A DNA stretch of 15,676 nucleotides from an uncultured Dialister sp. (GCA_900543455.1 UQRR01000050.1:1-15676); one strand, 5' to 3'; shown: positions 1 to 6,165, counted from the stretch's first letter. Translations and numbers: made by a program. Notes: a model not told the origin generated them from the letters alone.

Positions 1-28
1 GTGACTAGTGACTGGTGACTAGTGACTT
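1..28 (+). repeat. Heptamer array H (GTGACTA type)
   Basis: Four units in exact 7-nt phase: GTGACTA, GTGACTG, GTGACTA, GTGACTT. It starts at the window edge, so the true left end is unseen. By analogy with the other copies it probably follows the stop codon of a gene lying to the left. Confidence 0.9.
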
Positions 29-77
29 GAATACCGCCTTCGGGCATCGCCCTATTTATACTCTGCGGCGAAGCCGC
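27..77 (+). repeat. Segment G plus degenerate hairpin A
   Basis: The segment carries GCCTTCGGGCATCGCC, which recurs near 3676 and 12833 and on the other strand near 945 and 15366. It is followed by an AT-rich stretch and a degenerate copy of hairpin A, GCGGC-GAA-GCCGC at 65-77. The order matches the full blocks elsewhere. Confidence 0.75.
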
Positions 78-86
78 TACCTTCAT

Positions 87-107
87 TCCTAATTCCTCAT
101 TCCTAAT
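87..107 (+). repeat. Heptamer array (TCCTAAT type)
   Basis: Three phased 7-mers: TCCTAAT, TCCTCAT, TCCTAAT. This pyrimidine-rich form recurs on the upstream side of genes at 3740-3767, and downstream of hairpin A at 4833-4860. Confidence 0.85.
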
Positions 108-113
108 TCAAAC

Positions 114-183
114 GAGGCTTTCATTCACAATCAAAGGGGCATCACGCCCCACGGGCTAACCCTGAACCTTGAACCTTGAACCC
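114..183 (+). repeat. Element C copy 1 with TGAACCT heptamers
   Basis: Copy of the roughly 50-bp element C. It begins GAGGCTTTCA, contains the small hairpin GGGGC-ATCAC-GCCCC (136-150), and ends GGGCTAACCCTGAACC. It runs into 7-mers TGAACCT, TGAACCT, TGAACCC. It lies just upstream of the phosphatase gene and points the same way. Confidence 0.8.
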
Positions 184-203
184 CCCAAAAAGGAGACTCT
201 CTC

Positions 204-842
204 ATGATCCGTATCATTCTTCTTCGCCACGGAGAGACTACGTGGAATATCGAAGGCCGCTACCAGGGGCAGGAAGACACGCCGCTTTCTCCCCGCGGCA
301 TAGAGCAGGGAAAAGCGGCCGCGCTCGCTCTCAAGGACATCCATATCGACCGCGCGATCTCCTCGCCCCTCTCCCGCTCTCACGACACCTGCCGCTTCGC
401 TGCGGACTACCATCATCTTCCCGTCGCCAAAGACCCGCGCCTCACGGAGATCAGCCACGGCCTGTGGGAAGGCATCCACGCTGAAGAGATCGAAGCGCGC
501 TATCCGGAAGAATTTCACCTCTGGCACACCCACCCTGAACGCGTGCAGATGCCCGAGGGGGAGAATCTTGAAGACGTCAGAAAACGCGCCCGTGAAGCCT
601 TCGATGAATATGCCAGAAGCTATGATGGTGAGACTGTCCTCATCTGCGCGCACGACGCAGTCAACAAAGCGATCCTCTGTGACCTGCTGGGGCTTCCTAT
701 GAGCCACTTCTGGCAGATCAAACAGGACAATGCCTGCATCAACGTCATCGAGTGTGACCACGGCATCTGGCGTCTCGTCACCTTGAATGCAACGACCCAT
801 CTGGGCTACCTCGTCAGCGGCATCGAGCAGAAGGGGCTGTAA
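204..842 (+). CDS. Histidine phosphatase family protein (phosphoglycerate-mutase-like)
   Basis: A cytoplasmic 212-residue enzyme of the histidine phosphatase superfamily. These enzymes move phosphate through a phospho-histidine on small phosphorylated metabolites. The RHGE signature is at residues 8-11, with His9 as the expected phosphate acceptor. The SSPLSR segment (53-58) supplies the usual second arginine, the LTEISHGLWEG segment (80-90) the acidic proton donor, and His150 in AHDAV the second catalytic histidine. The length is normal for the cofactor-independent phosphatase branch (PhoE, CobC, GpmB-like), and true glycolytic mutase activity is unlikely. The substrate cannot be read from sequence, and no cobalamin genes are nearby to favour CobC. 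The ATG is set by AAAGGAG ending 8 nt upstream. The stop is TAA, and a heptamer array begins 16 nt later. No intrinsic terminator is visible. Confidence 0.93.
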   Translation: MIRIILLRHGETTWNIEGRYQGQEDTPLSPRGIEQGKAAALALKDIHIDRAISSPLSRSHDTCRFAADYHHLPVAKDPRLTEISHGLWEGIHAEEIEARYPEEFHLWHTHPERVQMPEGENLEDVRKRAREAFDEYARSYDGETVLICAHDAVNKAILCDLLGLPMSHFWQIKQDNACINVIECDHGIWRLVTLNATTHLGYLVSGIEQKGL

Positions 843-858
843 CGCTGGCTTCGCCAAT

Positions 859-900
859 GAGGAGTGAGGAGTGAGGAGTGAGGAGTGGGGAGTGGGGAGT
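859..900 (+). repeat. Heptamer array (GAGGAGT type)
   Basis: Six phased 7-mers, GAGGAGT four times then GGGGAGT twice, directly downstream of the phosphatase gene. It leads into hairpin A copy 1. Confidence 0.92.
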
Positions 901-904
901 GTTG

Positions 905-965
905 GTGCGGCGCATAAAAGTAAGAAGCGCCGCGAAGTATAGATGGTGGCGATGCCCGCACGCCG
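905..965 (-). repeat. Hairpin A copy 1 with segment G
   Basis: GCGGCGC (907-913) pairs with GCGCCGC (927-933) across a 13-nt A-rich loop. It is followed by GGTGGCGATGCCCG, the reverse complement of segment G. The block points away from the fsa gene, an exception to the usual orientation. Confidence 0.85.
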
Positions 966-970
966 TTTTC

Positions 971-1081
971 TCCCTCCTTCCTTTGGAAGGAGGTGGCGCG
1001 AAGCGCCGGAGGTTGGCTTGGGGCTTTTCTCTTCCTCGGAGCCCCTTTCCCTTCGGGCGTTCCCTTTCCAGAGGAAGGGGA
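971..1081. repeat. Palindromic element D copy 1
   Basis: Three hairpins in a row. CCTCCTTCC-TTT-GGAAGGAGG is at 973-993. GGCGC-GAA-GCGCC is at 995-1007. A closing hairpin of CCCTTTCC with GGAAGGGG is at 1062-1080. The second copy, at 15481-15607, has the same layout but different bases in the middle stem. No gene is seen between 843 and 1283; 1082-1190 holds no other recognisable element. Confidence 0.8.
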
Positions 1082-1191
1082 TAGAACAAGTGAATCCATA
1101 CAGCTCACAATTTCTGCTTGCAAACAGATGCGAAGCATCAAAAGAGAGTACGCAGCTTTCCTCTAGCTAAGGAAACACTCCGCGGTTTTTC

Positions 1192-1219
1192 TTGACTTTC
1201 TCCTGAAATAGTGTAATAT
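1192..1219 (+). promoter_or_regulatory. Sigma-70 type promoter for fsa
   Basis: TTGACT (1192-1197) and TAATAT (1214-1219) are spaced by 16 bp, about 65 bp before the fsa start. This is one of the few places here with both -35 and -10 boxes near consensus. Confidence 0.6.
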
Positions 1220-1283
1220 GTAGGAAGCATTAAAAAGTATACACTTATTAGCGAGGCACAAGCGCTCGCAGAAGGAGAATCAC

Positions 1284-1931
1284 ATGGAATTTTTTATCGA
1301 TACCGCTGATGTGGAAGCCATCCGCAAAGCCAATGATATGGGATTTATTTCCGGCGTCACCACGAACCCGTCCCTGATCGCCAAGGAAGGCAAAGACTTC
1401 CATGCCACCATCAAAGAAATCGCCTCCATCGTGGATGGCCCGATTTCCGCAGAAGTCCTCGCCGATGATGCAGAAGGCATGATCGCAGAAGGCAAAGTCC
1501 TCGCTGCCCTTGACCCGCATGTCGTCGTCAAGATCCCGATGACCGCAGAAGGCATGAAAGCGGTGAAAGGCCTCGCAAAAGCTGGTATCCGCACCAATGT
1601 CACCCTGATCTTCTCTGCGAACCAGGCCCTGCTCGCTGCACGCGCCGGTGCTTCTTTCGTTTCCCCCTTCGTTGGTCGCATCGATGACATCGGATGGGAC
1701 GGCGTCGAACTGATCCAGACCATCTCTGAAATCTTCGAGCTTCACGGCATCGAGACGAAGATCATCGCTGCCTCCATCAGAAAACCGCAGCATATCACCC
1801 AGTGCGCTCTCGCCGGTGCTGATATCGCGACCGTCCCCTTCCAGGTCCTCATGGATGCGATGAAGCACCCGCTCACCGACAATGGCATTGCCCGCTTCAA
1901 GGCTGACTGGGCTGCCGCCAACATGAAATAA
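1284..1931 (+). CDS. fsa: Fructose-6-phosphate aldolase / transaldolase-like protein
   Basis: A cytoplasmic class I aldolase of the small transaldolase family (FSA/TalC/MipB), 215 residues, the usual length. Members split or form fructose 6-phosphate with dihydroxyacetone and glyceraldehyde 3-phosphate, or act as transaldolase in the non-oxidative pentose phosphate pathway. Visible landmarks are the N-terminal FFIDTAD with Asp6, the TTNPS loop (26-30), the Schiff-base lysine Lys83 in VVVKIPMT, the TNVTLIFS strand, SPFVGRIDDIG, and AASIRKP near residue 163. Aldolase and transaldolase forms differ by only a few active-site residues, so which reaction dominates is not settled. The start is fixed by GAAGGAG 6 nt upstream. 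It has its own promoter and its own intrinsic terminator, so it is probably a monocistronic unit. The stop is TAA. Confidence 0.96.
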   Translation: MEFFIDTADVEAIRKANDMGFISGVTTNPSLIAKEGKDFHATIKEIASIVDGPISAEVLADDAEGMIAEGKVLAALDPHVVVKIPMTAEGMKAVKGLAKAGIRTNVTLIFSANQALLAARAGASFVSPFVGRIDDIGWDGVELIQTISEIFELHGIETKIIAASIRKPQHITQCALAGADIATVPFQVLMDAMKHPLTDNGIARFKADWAAANMK

Positions 1932-1953
1932 TTGCAAATTTCGGTTATAATAG

Positions 1954-1982
1954 AAGGAGTTGCCCATGCGCAGCTCCTTTTT
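1954..1982 (+). terminator. Intrinsic terminator of fsa
   Basis: AAGGAGTTGC (1954-1963) pairs with GCAGCTCCTT (1970-1979), a 10-bp stem with one G-T pair and a 6-nt loop. The T run is at 1978-1982. It lies 22 nt after the fsa stop. Confidence 0.85.
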
Positions 1983-1999
1983 CATGTTTAATTATTATT

Positions 2000-2030
2000 T
2001 TAGGGTTTAGGGTTTTGGGGGTTGTCCCCG
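2000..2030 (+). repeat. Two TTTAGGG heptamers and a G/C hairpin
   Basis: Two TTTAGGG units are followed by TTTTGGGGG and TTGTCCCC, which can fold back as GGGG/CCCC. This is the shortest member of the heptamer family here and immediately precedes element F. Confidence 0.6.
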
Positions 2031-2032
2031 AT

Positions 2033-2207
2033 GTCATCCTAAGCGGAGTGAAATGTCGTATGTTTGAAACACTTCAAACGGAACCGTGCGTTCTAAGTCG
2101 AAGGAACTCTCGTCTCTCATTTCCCGCACAGATTCTTCGACTCATACCCCAACTACATTTCAATACCGCCTGTTTCACATTCATCGTTTCCCACCGCTCA
2201 GAATGAC
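2033..2207. repeat. Element F copy 1 (terminal inverted repeats)
   Basis: A 175-bp non-coding element. GTCATCCTAAGCGG (2033-2046) and CCGCTCAGAATGAC (2194-2207) are imperfect inverted ends, matching at 12 of 14 positions. Internal pieces such as TGTCGTATGTTTGAAA and AGTCGAAGGA match, on the other strand, the F copies at 4735 and 12870. No open frame inside looks like a protein gene. Confidence 0.65.
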
Positions 2208-2226
2208 GATTGGCCTCTTGAACCCG

Positions 2227-2250
2227 CCAACCTGAACCCTGAACCCCTTC
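2227..2250 (+). repeat. GAACCCT heptamers upstream of MATE gene
   Basis: A short degenerate array with CTGAACC repeated in 7-nt phase (AACCTGA, ACCCTGA). It occupies the place where the leader and ribosome binding site of the next gene would be expected. Confidence 0.55.
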
Positions 2251-2258
2251 ATTATCCT

Positions 2259-3596
2259 ATGTCTATCAATCTTTCTCATCTCAAAAAACTGATCGCGACC
2301 ATGATCCCGATCCTGATCGCCCAAGTCTCCACCGTCGGCATGAATTTCATGGACTCGACCATGTCCGGCCATGTCAGTGCAAACGACCTTGCCGGCGTCT
2401 CCATCGGCGCCAGCCTCTTCCTTCCCATCCAGACGACCGCGATGGGTCTCCTCACCGCGGCGACACCGATGGCCGCGCAGCTCATGGGAAAAAAAGAAAA
2501 GGAAAGCATCCCGATGGTCATCCGCACGGGTCTCTACCTCGCAGTCCTGCTCTCCTTCCTTTTCGCCCTGCTCTACTATCTCCTCATCGATACAGTCCTT
2601 GCAGGACTCTCTCTTGCCCCCGCTGTTTCCGCCATCGCGAAAGACTACATGCTCGCGCTTGTGGGCGCATTTCTTTTCGAAATGCTCGCGATGCCGCTGC
2701 GCTCACTGACCGACACCGTGGGAGCGACGACGATTTCCATGCGCCTCTTCCTCCTCGCGCTCCCGGTGAACGGCCTTCTGAACTATGCCTTCATCTTTGG
2801 GAAATGGGGAGCTCCCGCCTTAGGCGGTGTCGGAGCCGGCATTGCCACTCTCCTCACCTACGTCTTTCTCGTCCTGCTCTTTCTTGCCGTCATCCTGTCT
2901 CAGAAGCCATTCATGGGCCGCGCTCTCTTTTCCTCCCCGGAAAGCCGCCTCTTCGTCTGGAAAGAGTACATGGCTCTCGGCATCCCGAATGCGCTCGGCG
3001 TCTTCATGGAAACAAGCCTTTTTGGCTTCATCATCATCTTCATCACGAAATTCGGCACAGAAACCATCGCGGCGCATCAGGCGGCGCTCAATTTCTCCGG
3101 CATCATCTACATGATCCCCATGAGCTGCTCCATGGCGATGACCATCCTCGTCGGCTATGAGGTCGGTGCGCGGCGCTATGACCTCGCCCGCGAATACTCC
3201 AGACTGGGGCTCCTCACCACGCTCACCGGCGCAGCCATCACCATCAGTGCGACGCTCTTCTTCCGAAAGGAAATCATTTCTCTCTACAGCACGGATCCCG
3301 CCGTCATTGCTCTAGGCAGCCTTTTCCTCGTCTACTGCGCCGGCTGGCAGCTCTTCGATGACATCGCAGCTCCCATTCAGGGGATCCTGCGCGGTTATAA
3401 GGATGCGAAGATTCCCTTCTTCCTCATGCTCATCGCCTACTGGTTCGTTTGCTTCCCCTCCGGCATTTTCTTTGACTATGTGCTCTCCCACGGCCCCGAA
3501 TCCTACTGGCAGTGCATCGACCTTGGCGTCGGCACCTCTGCCCTGCTCCTCATGGGACGGCTGTGGTGGATCGAGCGGAAAGTGACTGGTGACTAG
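2259..3596 (+). CDS. MATE family multidrug efflux transporter (NorM-like)
   Basis: An inner-membrane antiporter of the MATE family, 445 residues, the usual size, with about 12 hydrophobic segments in two matching halves. Such proteins export cationic drugs, dyes or metabolites in exchange for Na+ or H+. The N-terminal half opens with LIATMIPILIAQVSTVGMNF and DSTMSGH, a NorM-type pattern. The C-terminal half has the equivalent GIPNALGVFMETSLFGFIII segment near 240-260 and HQAALNFSGIIYMIP near 270-285. The substrate is unknown. No Shine-Dalgarno sequence is seen in the 20 nt before the ATG, which follows CATTATCCT. The last four codons (VTGD) and the TAG stop lie inside a heptamer array, so the C-terminus may have been set by repeat insertion. 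It is not a close paralogue of the MATE gene at 13068. Confidence 0.93.
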   Translation: MSINLSHLKKLIATMIPILIAQVSTVGMNFMDSTMSGHVSANDLAGVSIGASLFLPIQTTAMGLLTAATPMAAQLMGKKEKESIPMVIRTGLYLAVLLSFLFALLYYLLIDTVLAGLSLAPAVSAIAKDYMLALVGAFLFEMLAMPLRSLTDTVGATTISMRLFLLALPVNGLLNYAFIFGKWGAPALGGVGAGIATLLTYVFLVLLFLAVILSQKPFMGRALFSSPESRLFVWKEYMALGIPNALGVFMETSLFGFIIIFITKFGTETIAAHQAALNFSGIIYMIPMSCSMAMTILVGYEVGARRYDLAREYSRLGLLTTLTGAAITISATLFFRKEIISLYSTDPAVIALGSLFLVYCAGWQLFDDIAAPIQGILRGYKDAKIPFFLMLIAYWFVCFPSGIFFDYVLSHGPESYWQCIDLGVGTSALLLMGRLWWIERKVTGD

Positions 3597-3644
3597 GGAC
3601 TGGTGACTAGTGGCTAGGGATTAGGGATTAGGGACTAGGGACTA
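3582..3644 (+). repeat. Heptamer array at MATE stop codon, with G-quadruplex motif
   Basis: Nine 7-mers in unbroken phase, changing from GTGACTG/GTGACTA through GGGATTA to GGGACTA. The array begins inside the MATE gene and supplies its last four codons and its TAG. Four GGG runs at 3617-3640 with 4-nt loops form a canonical G-quadruplex motif on the coding strand. Degenerate units continue to about 3668. Confidence 0.95.
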
Positions 3645-3666
3645 GAAATCCAAAGTGACCGGTGAC

Positions 3667-3767
3667 TAAGTACCACCTTCGGGCATCGCCATTATTTTTA
3701 CTCCGCGGCGCTTTTGATTGTTATGCGCCGCACCACCACTCCTCACTCCTAACTCCTAACTCCTAAC
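3667..3767 (+). repeat. Composite block: segment G, hairpin A copy 3, TCCTAAC array
   Basis: In order: CCTTCGGGCATCGCC (3676-3690); an AT-rich spacer; GCGGCGC (3705-3711) pairing with GCGCCGC (3725-3731) across 13 nt; CACCACCAC; then four phased 7-mers (3740-3767), TCCTCAC once and TCCTAAC three times. The order and direction match the blocks before the phosphatase and the second MATE gene. Confidence 0.88.
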
Positions 3768-3777
3768 TAAAGAGCAT

Positions 3778-3830
3778 GAGGCTTTCAAACGGAATATATG
3801 GGGCAACATACCTCACGGGCTACCCCTGTC
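3778..3830 (+). repeat. Element C copy 2
   Basis: GAGGCTTTCAAACGGAAT, then GGGGCAACATACCTC and ACGGGCTACCCCTG. This is a diverged copy of element C, directly before the regulatory hairpin of the next gene and pointing the same way. Confidence 0.7.
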
Positions 3831-3831
3831 C

Positions 3832-3864
3832 CCTCCTTTGGTGCTACAATAGTATCAAAGGAGG
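3832..3864 (+). promoter_or_regulatory. 15-bp hairpin covering the ribosome binding site and an extended -10
   Basis: CCTCCTTTG (3832-3840) is the perfect complement of CAAAGGAGG (3856-3864), which holds the Shine-Dalgarno sequence. Pairing continues inward (GTGCTA with TAGTAT, two G-U pairs), leaving only a CAA loop at 3847-3849. As RNA this would mask the ribosome binding site. The loop side also reads TGCTACAAT (3842-3850), a plausible extended -10. If transcription starts there, only the right arm is transcribed and the palindrome would act, if at all, as a DNA operator. Confidence 0.7.
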
Positions 3865-3871
3865 TCTTTTT

Positions 3872-4483
3872 ATGAAACGAATTTCTCTTTTACTCATGTC
3901 CCTCATCTTCTGCCTCAGCGTCCTTGTTCCCGCGAAGGCGGCCGATCCGGCTGTGAATCGAAGTCTGGGATACTTCGAGAATACACGCACCGTGCTCCTG
4001 CTACGGGCGCGATACAGAAGCGGTGAGGAAGCCGCTGCCTACGTGAACCGCGAAATGGAAAGGATCTTCCGCTATCCGTATTACCGCACCCTGGATCCGA
4101 GCGCGTACGAGGCTGACCTCTACCCGGCCTCCCAGCTGAAGGAGCTCGCTGAAAAAGCAAATGCAGACATCGTCGTCATGCCTGTCATCACGGAGTGGCG
4201 GCAGGTCGTCTATCACCGCTCCTTATTCTGCGACGCTGATGACATCGTAGAGACACGCGCCGTCTTCGATATCTATTCCTATAAGAAAGGGGAGCCGTCC
4301 GTCCGCGATGACCGTGCGACCTATTGGAACAGCGAAGAAGAGGGCACCGTCAGGAACCGCTACATCTTCGATGACCTCATGCAGGATATCCTGAAAACCT
4401 TCCCCTACCGCCGCGTACCGACGGATATCGGAAGGAATCTCTCCGGTGAACCGGACAGGACTCCGGTGAATAAGGACTTGTGA
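3872..4483 (+). CDS. Secreted protein of unknown function
   Basis: I do not recognise the family. The 203-residue product has a clear signal peptide: MKR, then a hydrophobic core at 4-20, then AKA at 21-23 as a signal peptidase I site. There is no lipobox cysteine at the cleavage point, so it is probably released or periplasmic. The mature part is about 180 residues with one cysteine. It has mixed helix and strand character and a central hydrophobic strand (ADIVVMPVITEW). The start was chosen at the ATG 7 nt after AAAGGAGG; an upstream in-frame ATG at 3776 lies in repeat DNA and is unlikely. The final two codons and the TGA stop fall in a heptamer array. No operon partner is seen. Expression may be controlled by the hairpin over its ribosome binding site. 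Confidence 0.85.
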   Translation: MKRISLLLMSLIFCLSVLVPAKAADPAVNRSLGYFENTRTVLLLRARYRSGEEAAAYVNREMERIFRYPYYRTLDPSAYEADLYPASQLKELAEKANADIVVMPVITEWRQVVYHRSLFCDADDIVETRAVFDIYSYKKGEPSVRDDRATYWNSEEEGTVRNRYIFDDLMQDILKTFPYRRVPTDIGRNLSGEPDRTPVNKDL

Positions 4484-4522
4484 CTTGTGACTGGGGACTA
4501 GTAGCTAGGATTAGGGATTAGA
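4474..4522 (+). repeat. Heptamer array at the stop of the secreted-protein gene
   Basis: Seven phased 7-mers: GGACTTG, TGACTTG, TGACTGG, GGACTAG, TAGCTAG, GATTAGG, GATTAGA. The TGA stop (4481-4483) is part of the second unit. Degenerate GTGACTAGTCACC follows at 4531-4543. Confidence 0.92.
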
Positions 4523-4558
4523 AATCTAAAGTGACTAGTCACCGGGGTTCTCCAGCAT

Positions 4559-4701
4559 CGTCAGAGGAGCGTAGCCGAGAGATCTTTACTGCACTGCGGG
4601 AATCAGCATGTATGCGCCGAGGGGAAACGATGTTTTGGTGCCACCTCACATCAGCAATGAGCATTCTGCCATAGAGATTTCTCGGCTACGCCCCTCTGAC
4701 G
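4559..4701. repeat. Element E copy 1 (27-bp terminal inverted repeats)
   Basis: A 143-bp element whose ends, 4559-4585 and 4675-4701, are inverted repeats matching at 25 of 27 positions around the core GCGTAGCCGAGA. Internal AATCAGCATGTATGCGC is also present, inverted, in copy 2 at 8609-8777. No transposase gene is inside, so it looks like a small non-autonomous element. Confidence 0.8.
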
Positions 4702-4723
4702 ACGGCGCGAAGCGCTATCAAAA

Positions 4724-4830
4724 CTCCGCGGCGCTTAGATCCTTCGACTCAGTTCTCCTGTTTCAGATAAGCCATTTTCTAACATACGACTTTTTTCTCC
4801 GCTCAGGATGACGAAATGCGCCGCACCACC
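4724..4830 (+). repeat. Hairpin A copy 4 with element F inserted in its loop
   Basis: The A arms GCGGCGC (4728-4734) and GCGCCGC (4818-4824) are 83 nt apart instead of the usual 12-14. The interior is an F piece beginning GATCCTTCGACTC and ending CCGCTCAGGATGACG. The same composite, with only a few base changes, is at 12858-12964. Confidence 0.85.
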
Positions 4831-4832
4831 AT

Positions 4833-4860
4833 TCCTCATTCCTCATTCCTCATTCCTAAT
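4833..4860 (+). repeat. Heptamer array (TCCTCAT type)
   Basis: Four phased 7-mers, TCCTCAT three times then TCCTAAT, ending just before the lysR terminator. Confidence 0.9.
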
Positions 4861-4871
4861 TTTCTGAACCA

Positions 4872-4905
4872 AAAAGAACCCAGACCAACCGGTCTGGGTT
4901 CTTTT
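4872..4905. terminator. Bidirectional intrinsic terminator (lysR side)
   Basis: AAAAGAACCCAGACC (4872-4886) and GGTCTGGGTTCTTTT (4891-4905) form a perfect 15-bp stem with loop AACC. The A run and T run make it work in either direction. Its main client is the lysR gene on the minus strand, whose stop is about 60 nt away. Confidence 0.92.
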
Positions 4906-4966
4906 CGAGCTATGCATAGAAATTCTTGTAAAAGCTGACTCTGCGATTGAATCAGCGTTTCCTTTA
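4906..4966. mobile_element. Remnant (one arm) of fold-back element M
   Basis: The segment from GCTATGCATAGAAATTC to CAGCGTTTCC matches the right arm of the 165-bp elements at 6166 and 7190, including ACTCTGCGATT. The left arm is missing, and the terminator takes its place. The outer end falls on the TAA stop codon of lysR. Confidence 0.75.
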
Positions 4967-5830
4967 TACTTCAAAATATTTTTTCATATAGTCCACAAAG
5001 ATCTTGACAGGCGTGGACTGGAGCATGGCCTGCTTGAAGATGAGGTGGCTCGGGCGCAGGATCGGGCGCTTCTGGCGGTCGTAGATCATTTCGCGATTGA
5101 CATTCGGCGTACACTTCGGGAGAAGATCTGCCGGAATGAGAGACTGGCCGAGGCCATGATTCACGATTTCTACACAGGTGAGGCAGTCAGAGACGGTCAG
5201 AAGGAAATGCGGAGATTCCGAGAAATTCTGACGCCACCAACGGCTTCTCAGCTCATCCAGCGACGGGTCACTGCGATAGCGGATGGACGGCTGGTTCGGC
5301 AGGGTATCATAGTCGATCTTCTGTGCAGAGATGAGATAGAGCGGTGCATCCTCGAGAAGGATATCCGCATCAGGCCATTCCTGATTGCCGCGGACGATGG
5401 CGAGATGGATATCTTCCTTCTTGACCAGCTTCGTCAGGCGGTCGCTCGTGTCCGTCGTGAGCGAGATCTCGATGTCATTGTACTCATCGACGAAGCCCTT
5501 CAGAATGGCCGGCATGTGCGACTGCGCGAAGGACTGGCTCGCACCGATGCGCAGCACGCCGGAAATGGTATTCGGCTCATGTGTCACGAAGTTCTTCATA
5601 TCCTGATACTGCTGCAGTTCTTTTTCGGCAAAGGAGAAGAGGCGATTCCCCGCATCGGTGAAATGGACGCCCTTATTGGTGCGGATGAAAAGCGGACAGC
5701 CGATTTCTTTTTCCATCTGGCTCAGGCGATACGTCAAAGACGGCTGGGTCATAAACAGCCGCTTGGCAACCTTATTGATGCTGCGTTCTTCTCGAAGATA
5801 GATCAGAATCTTCCAATCCGTGTTATTCAT
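4964..5830 (-). CDS. LysR family transcriptional regulator
   Basis: A DNA-binding regulator of 288 residues, normal for the LysR family. The N-terminal winged helix-turn-helix spans about 1-60: the recognition part is SINKVAKRLFMTQPSLTYRLSQMEKEIG at 18-45, followed by the typical PLFIRTNKG wing. A linker helix leads to the periplasmic-binding-protein-like effector domain, roughly 90-285, which begins GVLRIGASQSF. The effector and target genes are unknown. LysR genes often lie divergent from their target, but here only repeat DNA lies upstream before the metallopeptidase gene on the same strand, so no target is suggested. The ATG is preceded by a weak AAGGGG site. The stop is TAA at the edge of an M-element remnant, followed by a strong terminator. 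Confidence 0.95.
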   Translation of the reverse strand: MNNTDWKILIYLREERSINKVAKRLFMTQPSLTYRLSQMEKEIGCPLFIRTNKGVHFTDAGNRLFSFAEKELQQYQDMKNFVTHEPNTISGVLRIGASQSFAQSHMPAILKGFVDEYNDIEISLTTDTSDRLTKLVKKEDIHLAIVRGNQEWPDADILLEDAPLYLISAQKIDYDTLPNQPSIRYRSDPSLDELRSRWWRQNFSESPHFLLTVSDCLTCVEIVNHGLGQSLIPADLLPKCTPNVNREMIYDRQKRPILRPSHLIFKQAMLQSTPVKIFVDYMKKYFEV

Positions 5831-5864
5831 GGCACTTCCCCTTGCGCGGCACGCGCGCCTACTT

Positions 5865-5909
5865 GATATAAAATAATTTTATTACAGTATATCACGTTGG
5901 ACGTGTGAT
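5865..5909 (-). promoter_or_regulatory. Candidate operator region of lysR
   Basis: Several dyads lie 35-80 bp before the lysR start: GATATA with TATATC, an A/T palindrome TAAAATAATTTTA, and CACGT-TGG-ACGTG (5893-5905) nested in ATCAC with GTGAT. LysR proteins often bind such dyads in their own promoters. A -10-like TATACT is on the minus strand here, but the -35 is unclear. Confidence 0.4.
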
Positions 5910-5944
5910 TGCTATAGGGGAATGGGATTGGAATGCAGGTAAAC

Positions 5945-6110
5945 AGTTCGGGATGAGCCCGTGGGGCGTGTCACCAGTCACTCGGCGCTAGTATTGCGTT
6001 TGCTAAATAACTGGCATTTAGGTCAACTTCCAAATCAAGTGAGGAGTGAGGAATTAGGAGTGAGGAGTGAAGGTACGGCGCATAAAATGAGGAAGCGCCG
6101 CGGAGTTTTA
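5945..6110 (-). repeat. Composite block toward lysR: element C, GAGGAGT array, hairpin A copy 5
   Basis: Read on the minus strand: hairpin A (6075-6101; one arm is ACGGCGC instead of GCGGCGC), then 7-mers (6041-6068: GAGGAGT, GAGGAAT, TAGGAGT, GAGGAGT on the + strand), then unassigned DNA, then a shortened element C (5945-5970). The remaining sequence between 5831 and 6165 shows no gene. Confidence 0.7.
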
Positions 6111-6165
6111 TATCATGAGGAGGTATTGGGGCACTCTATGAATGGTGTGCCCCTTCCAGCACTTC

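Noticed and set aside
1167..1178. TAAGGAAACACT, matching the tip of element M.
   Set aside because: Twelve bases with no continuation into the element body; too short to claim a remnant.
1946..2010. TATAAT, AAGGAG and an ATG opening a 14-codon frame after fsa.
   Set aside because: The AAGGAG is one arm of the fsa terminator and the frame runs through its loop and T run; the likeness to a tiny gene is most likely chance.
2000..2017. Telomere-like TTTAGGG repeats.
   Set aside because: Only two units, inside a chromosome and part of the wider heptamer family; no sign of a linear end.
2015..2206. A 63-codon frame on the + strand.
   Set aside because: It coincides with element F, a repeat with inverted ends, and has no ribosome binding site.
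4608..4811. A 67-codon frame on the + strand.
   Set aside because: It is a translation of elements E, A and F, which recur elsewhere as non-coding DNA.
5045..5866. Open frame opposite lysR (273 codons).
   Set aside because: The LysR product on the other strand has all family motifs; this frame has none and no ribosome binding site.
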